From Gammaproteobacteria bacterium UBA5109 (GTDB taxonomy: Bacteria; Pseudomonadota; Gammaproteobacteria; Pseudomonadales; Pseudohongiellaceae), in the NCBI GenBank assembly GCA_002414385.1, contig DHZH01000001.1, forward strand, positions 248,431 to 312,430: 64,000 nt of DNA, in the 5' to 3' direction. The first letter of the stretch is position 1; each line of letters starts with the position of its first letter. Shown in pieces: positions 54,048 to 62,314 of the stretch. A program made the translations under genes and the position numbers. A model generated the notes under the pieces. The model ran no database searches and was not told the DNA's origin. It was given only the letters and a program-made list of their open reading frames with translations.

Positions 54048-56831
54048 CTATAACTGCTGAATTTTTTGCAGCTGTTGCTGAAGTTGTGTCAGCGAATTTT
54101 CGGCACTGGTCAGTTTTTCTTTTTCCTTTTCGACAACTTCTCCGGGCGCATTGGCAACAAACTTTTCATTGCCGAGCTTGCCCTGCAGGCGAGCGATTTC
54201 TTTTTCCAGCTTGTCGACTTCCTTGTGCAAGCGCTCTTTTTCAGCAGAGACATCAATCAGGCCGGCCATTGGTACCAGGACTTCCAGTTTGCCGACCAGT
54301 TGCGTTGAGGCCAAGGGCGCCTGTTCAGGATTATCCAGCCAGTCGATGGATTCCAGCTTGGCCAGTTTGCTCAGGAACTGTTTATTGTTTGCTAAATTCT
54401 GTTCATCCGACTTGCTGCCTTTTGTCAGTAGTACCGGGATGGCTTTAGCCGGGGAAATATTCATCTCACCGCGGATATTGCGCACGGCTTCGATGACGCC
54501 TTTCACCCAGTTGATTTCTTTATCTACCGCTTCATCAATCACGTTGTCATCACTTGCCGGATAAGCCTGCAACATGATGGATTCCCCTTCGACATTCAGC
54601 AGCGGAGTAACTCTCTGCCATATTTCTTCGGTAATAAAAGGCAGGAAGGGATGCGCAAGACGCAGACTCTGTTCAAGAATGTTCAGCAGGGTGTAGCGGG
54701 TGGCATTTTTTTGCTCCTCGGTGGCATCGTCATCCCAGAGTACCGGTTTGGATAATTCCAGATACCAGTCGCAGTACTCATTCCAGAAGAAGTCATAGAT
54801 CGCCTGTGAGACCAGGTCCAGACGATAATTTGCCATGCCGTCATGCACCGCTTGCAGGGTGCGCTGGAAACGTGACTGGATCCAGCGGTCAGCAAGTGAA
54901 AAATGTTCAGGTTGTTCAGGTTTACTGCAGCCCTGTTCTTCGGTATTCATCAGGACATAACGGGCCGCGTTCCAGATTTTGTTACAGAAATTGCGGAAGC
55001 CTTCAATGCGCCCCATGTCAAAATTGATGTCACGACCGGTACTGGCCAGCGAATAAAAGGTATAACGCAATGCGTCAGTCCCGTAGGCGGCAATGCCTTC
55101 CGGAAAGTGTTTACGGGTGGCTTTTTCAATTTTCTGTGCCAGCTGGGGCTGCATCATGCTGTCGGTTTGTTTGGCGACCAGCGCATCAATGCTGATGCCG
55201 TCAATCAGGTCGATCGGATCCAGCACATTGCCTTTGGACTTGGACATCTTCTGGCCTTCGCTGTCGCGAATCAGGCCGGTGATATAGACCTTGCGAAAAG
55301 GAATCTGGCCGGTGAATTTCAGGGTCATCATGATCATGCGCGCGACCCAGAAGAAAATAATGTCGAAACCGGTAACCAGCACATCAGTCGGATGAAAAGT
55401 TTTGAGTTCTTCAGTATCTTCCGGCCAGCCAAGAGTGGAGAAAGTCCATAGTGCGGAGGAAAACCAGGTGTCCAGTACGTCCGGGTCCTGTATCAGTTCC
55501 AGATTATCTGCCAGTTCATATTTCTGACGGACTTCTTTTTCGTCATGGCCAACATATATATTGCCGTCCCTGTCATACCAAGCCGGTATGCGATGGCCCC
55601 ACCAGAGCTGTCGTGAAATACACCAGTCCTGAATGTCCCGCATCCAGGCAAAATAGGTGTTTTCCCAGTTCTTCGGCACAAATTCGATGTCGCCGTTTTC
55701 CACCGCTGCAATCGCCGGTTTGGCCAGTGACTCAATAGCCACGTACCACTGGTTTGTCAGATAGGGTTCGATCACCACACCACTGCGGTCGCCACGTGGC
55801 ACTTTTAATTTGTGTGGTTCGACTTTTTCCAGCAGACCGGCGGCTTCCATATCCCTGACAATTTGTTTGCGGGCCTCGAAACGGTCCATGCCCTGATAGG
55901 CTGCAGGGGCATTGTCGTTGATTGCAGCATCATCGCTCAGAATATTGATCAGTGGCAGTTCATGACGCTTGCCGACCTCGTAGTCGTTATAGTCATGGGC
56001 CGGGGTAATCTTGACGCAACCGGTACCAAATTCAGGATCGACATAGTCATCGGCAATAATCGGAATCTGCCTGTCACACAGGGGCAGTTCCACCACTTTG
56101 CCAATCAGGTCTTTATAGCGTTCATCGTCCGGGTTTACCGCCAGAGCGGCATCACCGAGCATGGTTTCCGGGCGGGTGGTGGCAATTACCACATGATCTT
56201 TTCCATCAGCAGTTTTTGCGCCCTCGGCAAGCGGATAACGGAAATACCAGAAGGAGCCATTTTCTTCTTCATTAATAACTTCCAGGTCGGAAATCGCGGT
56301 ATGCAGTTTCGGGTCCCAGTTCACCAGGCGCTTGCCGCGATAGATCAGTTTTTCATCGTAAAGGCGGATAAACACTTCGGCCACAGCTTTGGACAGCCCT
56401 TCATCCATGGTGAAACGTTCCCGGGTCCAGTCCATGGAGGCGCCAAGCCGGCGCATCTGTCGTGTAATGGTATTACCGCTTTGTTCTTTCCACTCCCAGA
56501 CTTTATCGACAAACTTGTCACGGCCCAGATCATGTTTACTCAGGCCTTCCCCTTGCAGCTGTCTTTCAACAACCATCTGGGTGGCAATACCGGCATGGTC
56601 GGTACCAACCTGCCACAGGGTGTTTTTCCCCAGCATGCGCTGATAACGGATCATGGCATCCATAATGGATTGCTGAAAACCATGCCCCATATGCAGGCTG
56701 CCCGTGACATTGGGCGGCGGGATCATGATGCAATAGGAATCGCCCTTGCCGGAGGGCCTGAAATAGCCCTTGTCTTCCCAGGTTTGATACCAGGAGGCTT
56801 CGATCTGCTGCGGTTGGTAGGTTTTATCCAT
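54048..56831 (-). CDS. valS: Valyl-tRNA synthetase
   Basis: Class I synthetase for tRNA-Val, 927 residues. The HIGH-type motif PPPNVTGSLHMGHG is near residues 38-51, KMSKSKGNVLDP near 530, and the editing domain with ATTRPETMLGD lies between. The C-terminal coiled-coil tRNA-binding arm (about 860-927) is intact, as expected for ValRS. No holC neighbour is seen on its upstream side. Confidence 0.98.
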   Translation of the reverse strand: MDKTYQPQQIEASWYQTWEDKGYFRPSGKGDSYCIMIPPPNVTGSLHMGHGFQQSIMDAMIRYQRMLGKNTLWQVGTDHAGIATQMVVERQLQGEGLSKHDLGRDKFVDKVWEWKEQSGNTITRQMRRLGASMDWTRERFTMDEGLSKAVAEVFIRLYDEKLIYRGKRLVNWDPKLHTAISDLEVINEEENGSFWYFRYPLAEGAKTADGKDHVVIATTRPETMLGDAALAVNPDDERYKDLIGKVVELPLCDRQIPIIADDYVDPEFGTGCVKITPAHDYNDYEVGKRHELPLINILSDDAAINDNAPAAYQGMDRFEARKQIVRDMEAAGLLEKVEPHKLKVPRGDRSGVVIEPYLTNQWYVAIESLAKPAIAAVENGDIEFVPKNWENTYFAWMRDIQDWCISRQLWWGHRIPAWYDRDGNIYVGHDEKEVRQKYELADNLELIQDPDVLDTWFSSALWTFSTLGWPEDTEELKTFHPTDVLVTGFDIIFFWVARMIMMTLKFTGQIPFRKVYITGLIRDSEGQKMSKSKGNVLDPIDLIDGISIDALVAKQTDSMMQPQLAQKIEKATRKHFPEGIAAYGTDALRYTFYSLASTGRDINFDMGRIEGFRNFCNKIWNAARYVLMNTEEQGCSKPEQPEHFSLADRWIQSRFQRTLQAVHDGMANYRLDLVSQAIYDFFWNEYCDWYLELSKPVLWDDDATEEQKNATRYTLLNILEQSLRLAHPFLPFITEEIWQRVTPLLNVEGESIMLQAYPASDDNVIDEAVDKEINWVKGVIEAVRNIRGEMNISPAKAIPVLLTKGSKSDEQNLANNKQFLSKLAKLESIDWLDNPEQAPLASTQLVGKLEVLVPMAGLIDVSAEKERLHKEVDKLEKEIARLQGKLGNEKFVANAPGEVVEKEKEKLTSAENSLTQLQQQLQKIQQL

Positions 56832-56945
56832 GAATTAGAGCCGAGGCTGAAAAGCCGCACATTATAGCGGGTTGACTGGCCCGGCCCAAGCGGCAATGGC
56901 AGGTCGAAAACAAAGGGTAATCAGGAAAGCTGGCTCCCAGAGAGT

Positions 56946-56968
56946 AAATGGGGGACAGACCCCACTTT
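56946..56968. repeat. GGGGACAGACCCC-type palindromic repeat
   Basis: The core GGGGGACAGACCCC with flanking AAATG and ACTTT lies between valS and the next gene's stop. Motifs of this kind are often seen near REP-associated (COG1943-type) transposase genes in Gammaproteobacteria; none is present here. Confidence 0.5.
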
Positions 56969-56971
56969 TAG

Positions 56972-58084
56972 TCAGGCGGGTTTTGTTCTTCCAAGGCGCT
57001 CATAATAAGTTGCAGGAATTGCATCGGGATCTTTATAAACAGTCCAGCCACAGGGCTTTTGAGGATCAGGGTTAAAGTCAGTCACCAGGATCGGGTAGCC
57101 ATATTTATCAATTGCAGTCATTTCGTTGAATGCACAGTGGGGGCAATAGGCCGGTACTTCATTGGCCCTGTTCCAGGTCGCCGGGCCAGCCTTGGCAAGT
57201 TTTGGCAGCTGGCCATTTTTATCCAAGCGGCGTCGCAGTGCTCCGCCGCTGCCGTAGGCATCGAAAACCAGCCTGTATTTTTCCTCGTCCTCAATGATCT
57301 CGATGCCGCCGCCGCGCGTTTTGTCACCGGAAAAATGCAAGCGTAAATGTTCTGCCAGAAATGCAGCCAGTGCATCCGGCGGTAATTGACCAACGCTCCA
57401 CAAAGGCTCAAAGAAGGAGCAGGAAGAGAAACTCTGTTGAATGAGTTTCTCGCACACTTCCTGCTCACAATCGAGCTGGACACTCTCAAAGCAGGATTGC
57501 GTGAACTGTATACAGGCATCATGGACGCCGATAGCAAAATATCGATAAGCGTCGAACTTTTGTACTGCAAGCTCCGGGGAATGCTGTTCCAGCGCAGCTG
57601 ATAACTCTGCATAAGCCTGCTCCAGTTGCCTGAGGATATTGTGCAGCAAGGTAATATCAGCTTTTGCCGCATGTTCCCTGTAGGAATCAGCAAGGCCGGG
57701 TCGAAGGTCAGCGTCAATGAGCAGCGAAGCGAGTTGTCGGGCACCTGCTGCGGCATCCGGCGAGTAATTGATAGTCGGAAGGCAAGCCTTGAAACGCTGA
57801 AATGTTTTTTCTGTCAGTTCTCGCTCAAGATTCCCACCTACCAGTTCGCTCAGGCTTTGAGGAATTTGCAATACCCATTCAAACACCAGGGAAAGCATAA
57901 GTTGATACTGGGAGTGAAATAATTCCAGGTAAGTACTGGCTTCCTGAAAGTTCGCAGAGTTAATGGCATCTATTACGCGTTGATGGTCAGGTACGCGAAG
58001 TTCCACCGGAGACCCCATACGGATGTTTCTTGCAAAGGCCGGTGAATGCTCCAGGCGTTCCCTGCCAGTGAAATATTTACTCAT
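56972..58084 (-). CDS. Conserved protein of unknown function with C-terminal CPHC motif
   Basis: The 370-residue soluble protein is mostly helical in its first 250 residues. The C-terminal 130 contain the recognisable block VFDAYGSGGALRRRLD, then WNRANEVPAYCPHCAFNEM (CPHC near 308-311) and KPCGWTVYKDPDAIP. I recall this block order from uncharacterised proteins of marine proteobacteria and actinobacteria. The three conserved cysteines may bind a metal or cofactor. It is a single gene between valS and the small secreted protein gene. No function is assigned. Confidence 0.7.
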   Translation of the reverse strand: MSKYFTGRERLEHSPAFARNIRMGSPVELRVPDHQRVIDAINSANFQEASTYLELFHSQYQLMLSLVFEWVLQIPQSLSELVGGNLERELTEKTFQRFKACLPTINYSPDAAAGARQLASLLIDADLRPGLADSYREHAAKADITLLHNILRQLEQAYAELSAALEQHSPELAVQKFDAYRYFAIGVHDACIQFTQSCFESVQLDCEQEVCEKLIQQSFSSCSFFEPLWSVGQLPPDALAAFLAEHLRLHFSGDKTRGGGIEIIEDEEKYRLVFDAYGSGGALRRRLDKNGQLPKLAKAGPATWNRANEVPAYCPHCAFNEMTAIDKYGYPILVTDFNPDPQKPCGWTVYKDPDAIPATYYERLGRTKPA

Positions 58085-58300
58085 TTAAGTCTCTCAAACT
58101 AGCGCTGATTGCAGATGTAAATATACCTCACTGCTTGCTGTCAGCATAAATAACGTGTCCTGGCTGTCCCCAGGCTTAACCACAGCCGAACGGAGCGGGT
58201 TTAATTGCCTTGTTTTTTTGATTTAATCGAAACAACGGTTATATACTTTCACGCAGTCTCAAACCGGCATCAAAACAAGAATCAAGGAGCCATCAGGCCT

Positions 58301-58798
58301 ATGCAGTATATTCCACTAAACATAAAGAAATCTGGCCTGGTCCTCACCCTGGCCACACTGGCAGGGCTCAGCCAGTCAGCCTTTGCGCAATCCGACCAGG
58401 AAATAGTTGATAGCATGCGTACTTGCCAGCAAATTCCCGAAATGTCTGCACGACTGGCCTGCTATGACCGTGTTCTGCCTCCGGTTAATGAAACAGCTAC
58501 CCAGGTGCCACGAGCCAACCCCTTGCCGCGTGCAGAACGTGAGTCAAGACCTGTTGAAGCAGCGCCGGCTGCTCCGGCTGCCGGTGCCGGCATGGTAAGA
58601 ATTGTAGAACTGGAAAAACCCAGCCTGAGTCGTTCAATTCTGACGGCGGAAGATGGACGGGTTTATACAGCGACCAGCAACACCGTCGTCCCCTGGCCGG
58701 ATCCTCCCTTTATGATTCAGACCACAACGGGAGCCTTTGGTACGGTTTATCTGGTATTGCCAGGAACCAATGACCGGATTCGGGTGTCGGTAGACTGA
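58301..58798 (+). CDS. Small secreted protein with C-x(n)-ARLACYD motif
   Basis: The start at 58301 (AAGGAG upstream) gives 165 residues with a signal peptide (ending AFAQ). The mature part has CQQIPEMSARLACYDRVLP, the short N-terminal motif shared by many periplasmic proteins of unknown function (for example those related to VasI). A Pro/Ala-rich linker and a C-terminal beta-rich part (RSILTAEDGRVYTATSNT) follow. The frame extends 32 codons upstream, but that part is not signal-peptide-like. Ends at a strong terminator. Confidence 0.75.
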   Translation: MQYIPLNIKKSGLVLTLATLAGLSQSAFAQSDQEIVDSMRTCQQIPEMSARLACYDRVLPPVNETATQVPRANPLPRAERESRPVEAAPAAPAAGAGMVRIVELEKPSLSRSILTAEDGRVYTATSNTVVPWPDPPFMIQTTTGAFGTVYLVLPGTNDRIRVSVD

Positions 58799-58816
58799 TA
58801 AACTGATTGGCAAGAA

Positions 58817-58849
58817 ATAAAAAAGGGGCTTGTTAGCCCCTTTTTTATT
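58817..58849. terminator. Bidirectional rho-independent terminator
   Basis: AATAAAAAAGGGGCT and AGCCCCTTTTTTATT form a 15-base perfect stem with a TGTT loop, 18 bases after the preceding stop. Confidence 0.93.
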
Positions 58850-58908
58850 GTTGTTTTGAGCTTGATACAGCTTTAGTAAGTATCCAAACTAAATGGATAT
58901 TTTTACTT

Positions 58909-58959
58909 TTAGGGTGTCGGTGGAACCGGAATCTCAAACCCCTGCATGAATGCAATATT
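58909..58959 (-). pseudogene. Duplicated 3'-end remnant of the neighbouring secreted-protein gene
   Basis: On the reverse strand these bases read AFMQGFEIPVPPTP then a stop. The adjoining gene ends FSFMTGFEIPPPPN. The two share FM-x-GFEIP-x-PP and clear base identity (CGGAATCTCAAA in both). No start or upstream part of the second copy remains, so this looks like the tail of a lost tandem duplicate or an alternative C-terminal cassette. Confidence 0.7.
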
Positions 58960-58962
58960 AGG

Positions 58963-59634
58963 TTAATTAGGCGGAGGCGGAATCTCAAAGCCAGTCATGA
59001 ATGAGAATTCATGAAGATTTAATGCTGTGTTGCCATCAGCATAACCTTCAATTTGTTCAAACTGGGTAATGCTTGTGCCATCCTTGGATACAAAAAATTC
59101 AAATTGATCTCCTGATCCATCATTAAGCGTCACGGTAATCTGATTGGTGCCCAGAGTTTGCGAATAAGTGAAAGTTAAAATCCCTTGTGTAGGAAGAGCA
59201 GGGTCCTCTGGACCAGAATCCCCAGGAAACTGAACTTCGGGATTGACTCCTCCAATAATCAGGTCAGATTCAGTTTGAGAGTAGAAGAGGTTGCCATTGG
59301 TCGCATCGGTAAAATAGATAATGATACGGGTAAATCCTACATTTTCTACCACAATCTCTCCTCCAGCCAAATCGTCTTGCTCTTCACGAAAGTATAAATA
59401 CTCATTCAGCGCATAACGACGACCTTCTACAGACATATCTGAAGCGGCATCTTCAAGAGCGATGACTCGTGCCTCAAGTTCGTCAAAGGCATTGGCAATT
59501 ATGGAAAAATTGGCATTCATTTCCGACGCACTGGCTGGCGTGCCTGCCTCGAAAGTATTCAGCTCCTGCGCCATGGAAGTTACAGTGAACAGCAAAGCAG
59601 AGGCTGCGAAAATAAAGGGTTTAAAAATTTTCAT
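58963..59634 (-). CDS. Secreted protein of unknown function
   Basis: The 223-residue protein has a signal peptide (ending TSMAQ) followed by TFEAGTPASASEMNANF, an N-terminal motif common in surface or tail-like proteins, and a short coiled coil (IIANAFDELEARVIALED). The rest is a beta-rich acidic domain of unknown role, ending in a proline run. It starts 34 bases after the lipoprotein gene and is probably in the same transcript. Its last codons are echoed by a downstream remnant (58909-58959). Confidence 0.7.
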   Translation of the reverse strand: MKIFKPFIFAASALLFTVTSMAQELNTFEAGTPASASEMNANFSIIANAFDELEARVIALEDAASDMSVEGRRYALNEYLYFREEQDDLAGGEIVVENVGFTRIIIYFTDATNGNLFYSQTESDLIIGGVNPEVQFPGDSGPEDPALPTQGILTFTYSQTLGTNQITVTLNDGSGDQFEFFVSKDGTSITQFEQIEGYADGNTALNLHEFSFMTGFEIPPPPN

Positions 59635-59668
59635 GTCGTTCTCCTAAAAGTAGATTAGTGCTACTCAG

Positions 59669-61117
59669 TTATTCAGCCCAGTTGGCGTTATCCCAGGTGG
59701 TTGAGGCGTTATCCCAGATCAGTGTCAGGACTGCTGATAATTCACAGGCGTCACCGGTTCCATCACCGTCGCTGTCGGCCTGGTTCGTGTTGGCAATCGA
59801 TACACAGTTGTCCACTGTGTTATCGATACCGTCTCCATCGGTATCCATTTGCAGTGACGGATTATTCGGAAATAAGTCATCCTCGTTGTCACCAAAACCG
59901 TCATTATCAGCATCTACCTGTTCAGTAGGATCATTGGGGAATGCATCCGCGTTATCGCCCACTCCGTCCTGGTCAGTATCCGCTGTTTCCGCAGGATCAT
60001 TGGGGAAGGCATCGCTGTTGTCACCGACACCGTCATCATCGGAATCCAGCCATTCTTCAGGATCTTCCGGAAAGGCATCCTCAGTATCAGGGACTTCATC
60101 GCCATCTACGTCAGATACGGTTTTGGCAGGCTGCGGGTCTACACTCAATTCGCCGGATTCAAGATCAGTCACGTCCGTTTCGACGCCTGTATCTGCAGTC
60201 TCGGCTGACAGTACCGATTCAATATCGCCCACGGAAATATTTGTTCCCGGTATAGTCAGGGTAGATACATCCTGGGTTACCACAGTACCCAGGTTCGCCC
60301 CGATAGCGGTGAAAGTAGCAATGGCACCAGTATCACTCTGGCCATCAATATTGCCATCACTCAGGTCTTCAGTTAATGCGTCAAAGGCTTCCTGTGCATT
60401 TGCTCCTCCACCGGCTTCCGACACGGCATTGGCAACGGCTGCTACTGCTTCAATAGCCTGACGGTAAGCAGCCACCTGGGATTTGGAGGCACTATCTGTC
60501 GTATTGGCAGTAATAAGGGGAGGCGTAGTGAAAATATCGGTTGAATTGTTCAGACCAAAGCCGAGAGTGGCTTTCACCTGGCGTTGGGCAACTGTCAGCG
60601 CAGTTGCAAACTCTTCTTCGCTGATAGTGCCGTCACCATTGCCGGAATAGGGAGAGCCACTATCCGCTTTGCGACGGGCCAGGTTAACAGCCATGGTGGT
60701 CAGTGGTGATGCGTAGATATCGTCACCATCCAGCACTCTCTGGGCCTGAACAACTGTCTTGAGGGAATTGAAAATTGGTGCAGCACCGGTGGTCAGGTCA
60801 GTGGTGTCAGCATCAACATTAAAAACCAGAACGACCCAACCAGTGATGCTTGCCGGAGCAGTCAGCCCCTGTATAGCGGCATTTGGCCCCGTACTGCCTT
60901 CCCCGAGAAGAGCACCCTGTAAACTAATCTGGGAAGTATCCAGTTCATAGAGGCTGACAGCAGCACCGGCCAGTGGTCCTTTGACACCTGAACCGCTTAG
61001 ATCCACCGAAGCAGCGGCAGAAGTAGGGTTATCATCGTCATCGAATACGTCACAGGCACTGAGCAGGCTTACGCTTGATAAAAGTGCCAGTGCAAGTGAT
61101 TTTTTTATCGGTCTCAT
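59669..61117 (-). CDS. Lipoprotein with thrombospondin type 3-like calcium-binding repeats
   Basis: The start at 61117 (AGGAAA six bases upstream) gives 482 residues with lipobox LLSAC (Cys 22). An Asp-rich linker DVFDDDDN and a helical central region (about 40-330) are followed by five or so tandem Asp-rich repeats (about 335-460) such as DSDDDGVGDNSDAFPNDP, which match thrombospondin type 3 / calcium-binding consensus. Likely displayed on the outer membrane surface with calcium-dependent rigidity. The upstream palindrome at 61217-61234 suggests regulation by a dimeric factor. Confidence 0.8.
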   Translation of the reverse strand: MRPIKKSLALALLSSVSLLSACDVFDDDDNPTSAAASVDLSGSGVKGPLAGAAVSLYELDTSQISLQGALLGEGSTGPNAAIQGLTAPASITGWVVLVFNVDADTTDLTTGAAPIFNSLKTVVQAQRVLDGDDIYASPLTTMAVNLARRKADSGSPYSGNGDGTISEEEFATALTVAQRQVKATLGFGLNNSTDIFTTPPLITANTTDSASKSQVAAYRQAIEAVAAVANAVSEAGGGANAQEAFDALTEDLSDGNIDGQSDTGAIATFTAIGANLGTVVTQDVSTLTIPGTNISVGDIESVLSAETADTGVETDVTDLESGELSVDPQPAKTVSDVDGDEVPDTEDAFPEDPEEWLDSDDDGVGDNSDAFPNDPAETADTDQDGVGDNADAFPNDPTEQVDADNDGFGDNEDDLFPNNPSLQMDTDGDGIDNTVDNCVSIANTNQADSDGDGTGDACELSAVLTLIWDNASTTWDNANWAE

Positions 61118-61216
61118 CAGCAATTTCCTGGATGGACATAAAGTTAGCCAGTAAAAAATTGTGCCTGGCCGTGACTAGGTTCAAGCTGATGTTACTCAAT
61201 AAGATTGCATTGCTTC

Positions 61217-61234
61217 TTCACCCATTCGGGTGAA
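61217..61234. promoter_or_regulatory. 18-base palindrome TTCACCC-ATTC-GGGTGAA, candidate operator
   Basis: Identical 7-base arms and spacer length to the element at 48294-48311, located 99 bases upstream of the lipoprotein start. No T-tract follows on either strand, so a terminator for the LysR gene is unlikely. Confidence 0.65.
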
Positions 61235-61311
61235 AAACAAGAATTCAGAAAAGTTTTTATGAAACAGTGAAGGAAGGGGCAATATAAAATTTTAATTGGC
61301 TCTGGCAATTG

Positions 61312-62202
61312 TCAGGCGAGCAGCTTTTTGTTTTCAGCCAGAAAGTCCAGAAAACTGCGTGCCCTGAGTGACAGGGTGCCCGGATCCGGATAGATGGCAT
61401 TCAGGGGCAGACCAGGGACGATAAAATCCGGCAGTATAATTTCCATCTCGCCGGCTTCCAGATGAGGCAGGGCAAGCCAGCCTGGTAATATGGCAATTCC
61501 CATTCCTTCGAGTACAGCAGCCTGCAGCATATCAGCATCATCCACACGCAATGCACACTCAATATCGACGAGGTGCCGACCGTACTCACTTTCAAAGACC
61601 CAGTTGGTCGTCAAGCCGAAGCGGGAATAACCAATGCACAGATGTTCAGCCAGTTCACCTGGCTCCTTGGGCGCCGGGTGATTTTTCAGGTAAAGCGGGC
61701 TGGCCACGGCAAAGCGGCTGATACGGCCCAGCGGGCGCATGCGCAGCGAACTGTCCTTTAACTCGCCAATACGCAGAGCCAGTTCAGCGCCTTCTTCCAG
61801 CATATTAATCTGTCGTTCCGACATTCTCAGGTCCAGCGAAATATCCGGGTAGAGACGTAAAAATTCTGCAGCCAGGGGCATCAGGATATGCCGGCCAAAA
61901 GAGGAGGGGGCAGCGATGGTCAAGGTTCCAGCCGGTTCCGGCAGGGCATTATGGATGCTGGCCCGGGTCAGCTCATAGCTTTCCAGCAGCTTGCGCGCAT
62001 GTTCGTAGATACGTCCGGCTTCTTCGGTCGGGGTCAGGCGACGGGTTGAGCGCATGAACAGTGAAGCACCGAAATGTTCTTCCAGCCAGGCGATACGCTT
62101 GCTGACAGTGGGCTGCGTGGTTCCCTGTCTTCTGGCAGCTGCCGAAAAACTGCCGCTTTCATAGACATGCGCAAAAGTTTCCAGGCAATCAAGGCGATCC
62201 AT
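61312..62202 (-). CDS. LysR-family transcriptional regulator
   Basis: A 296-residue LTTR. The winged HTH is at about 1-60 (GSFSAAARRQGTTQPTVSKRI), followed by a LysR substrate-binding domain (about 90-290). It is divergent from the styrene monooxygenase-like gene, with 112 bases between starts. That is the usual position for a LysR activator of the divergent genes. AGGAA five bases before the ATG supports the start. Confidence 0.93.
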   Translation of the reverse strand: MDRLDCLETFAHVYESGSFSAAARRQGTTQPTVSKRIAWLEEHFGASLFMRSTRRLTPTEEAGRIYEHARKLLESYELTRASIHNALPEPAGTLTIAAPSSFGRHILMPLAAEFLRLYPDISLDLRMSERQINMLEEGAELALRIGELKDSSLRMRPLGRISRFAVASPLYLKNHPAPKEPGELAEHLCIGYSRFGLTTNWVFESEYGRHLVDIECALRVDDADMLQAAVLEGMGIAILPGWLALPHLEAGEMEIILPDFIVPGLPLNAIYPDPGTLSLRARSFLDFLAENKKLLA

Positions 62203-62314
62203 ATTAATTCCTGATAAGAATAAATGTTATCCGCTTTATGCTATTAACAATTAGATGCAGATACAATAATCTGGGCATGAAAAATTTGAGAGTGACAGCA
62301 GGGAGTAACAGTAA

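Noticed and set aside
55812..56867. Forward open frame of 351 codons opposite valS
   Set aside because: It lies wholly antisense to a well-supported essential gene, and its sequence has no recognised family features. A mirror-frame artefact.
61217..61234. Terminator for the LysR gene
   Set aside because: The hairpin has no T-tract in the reverse direction, and an identical-arm copy exists at a promoter elsewhere.
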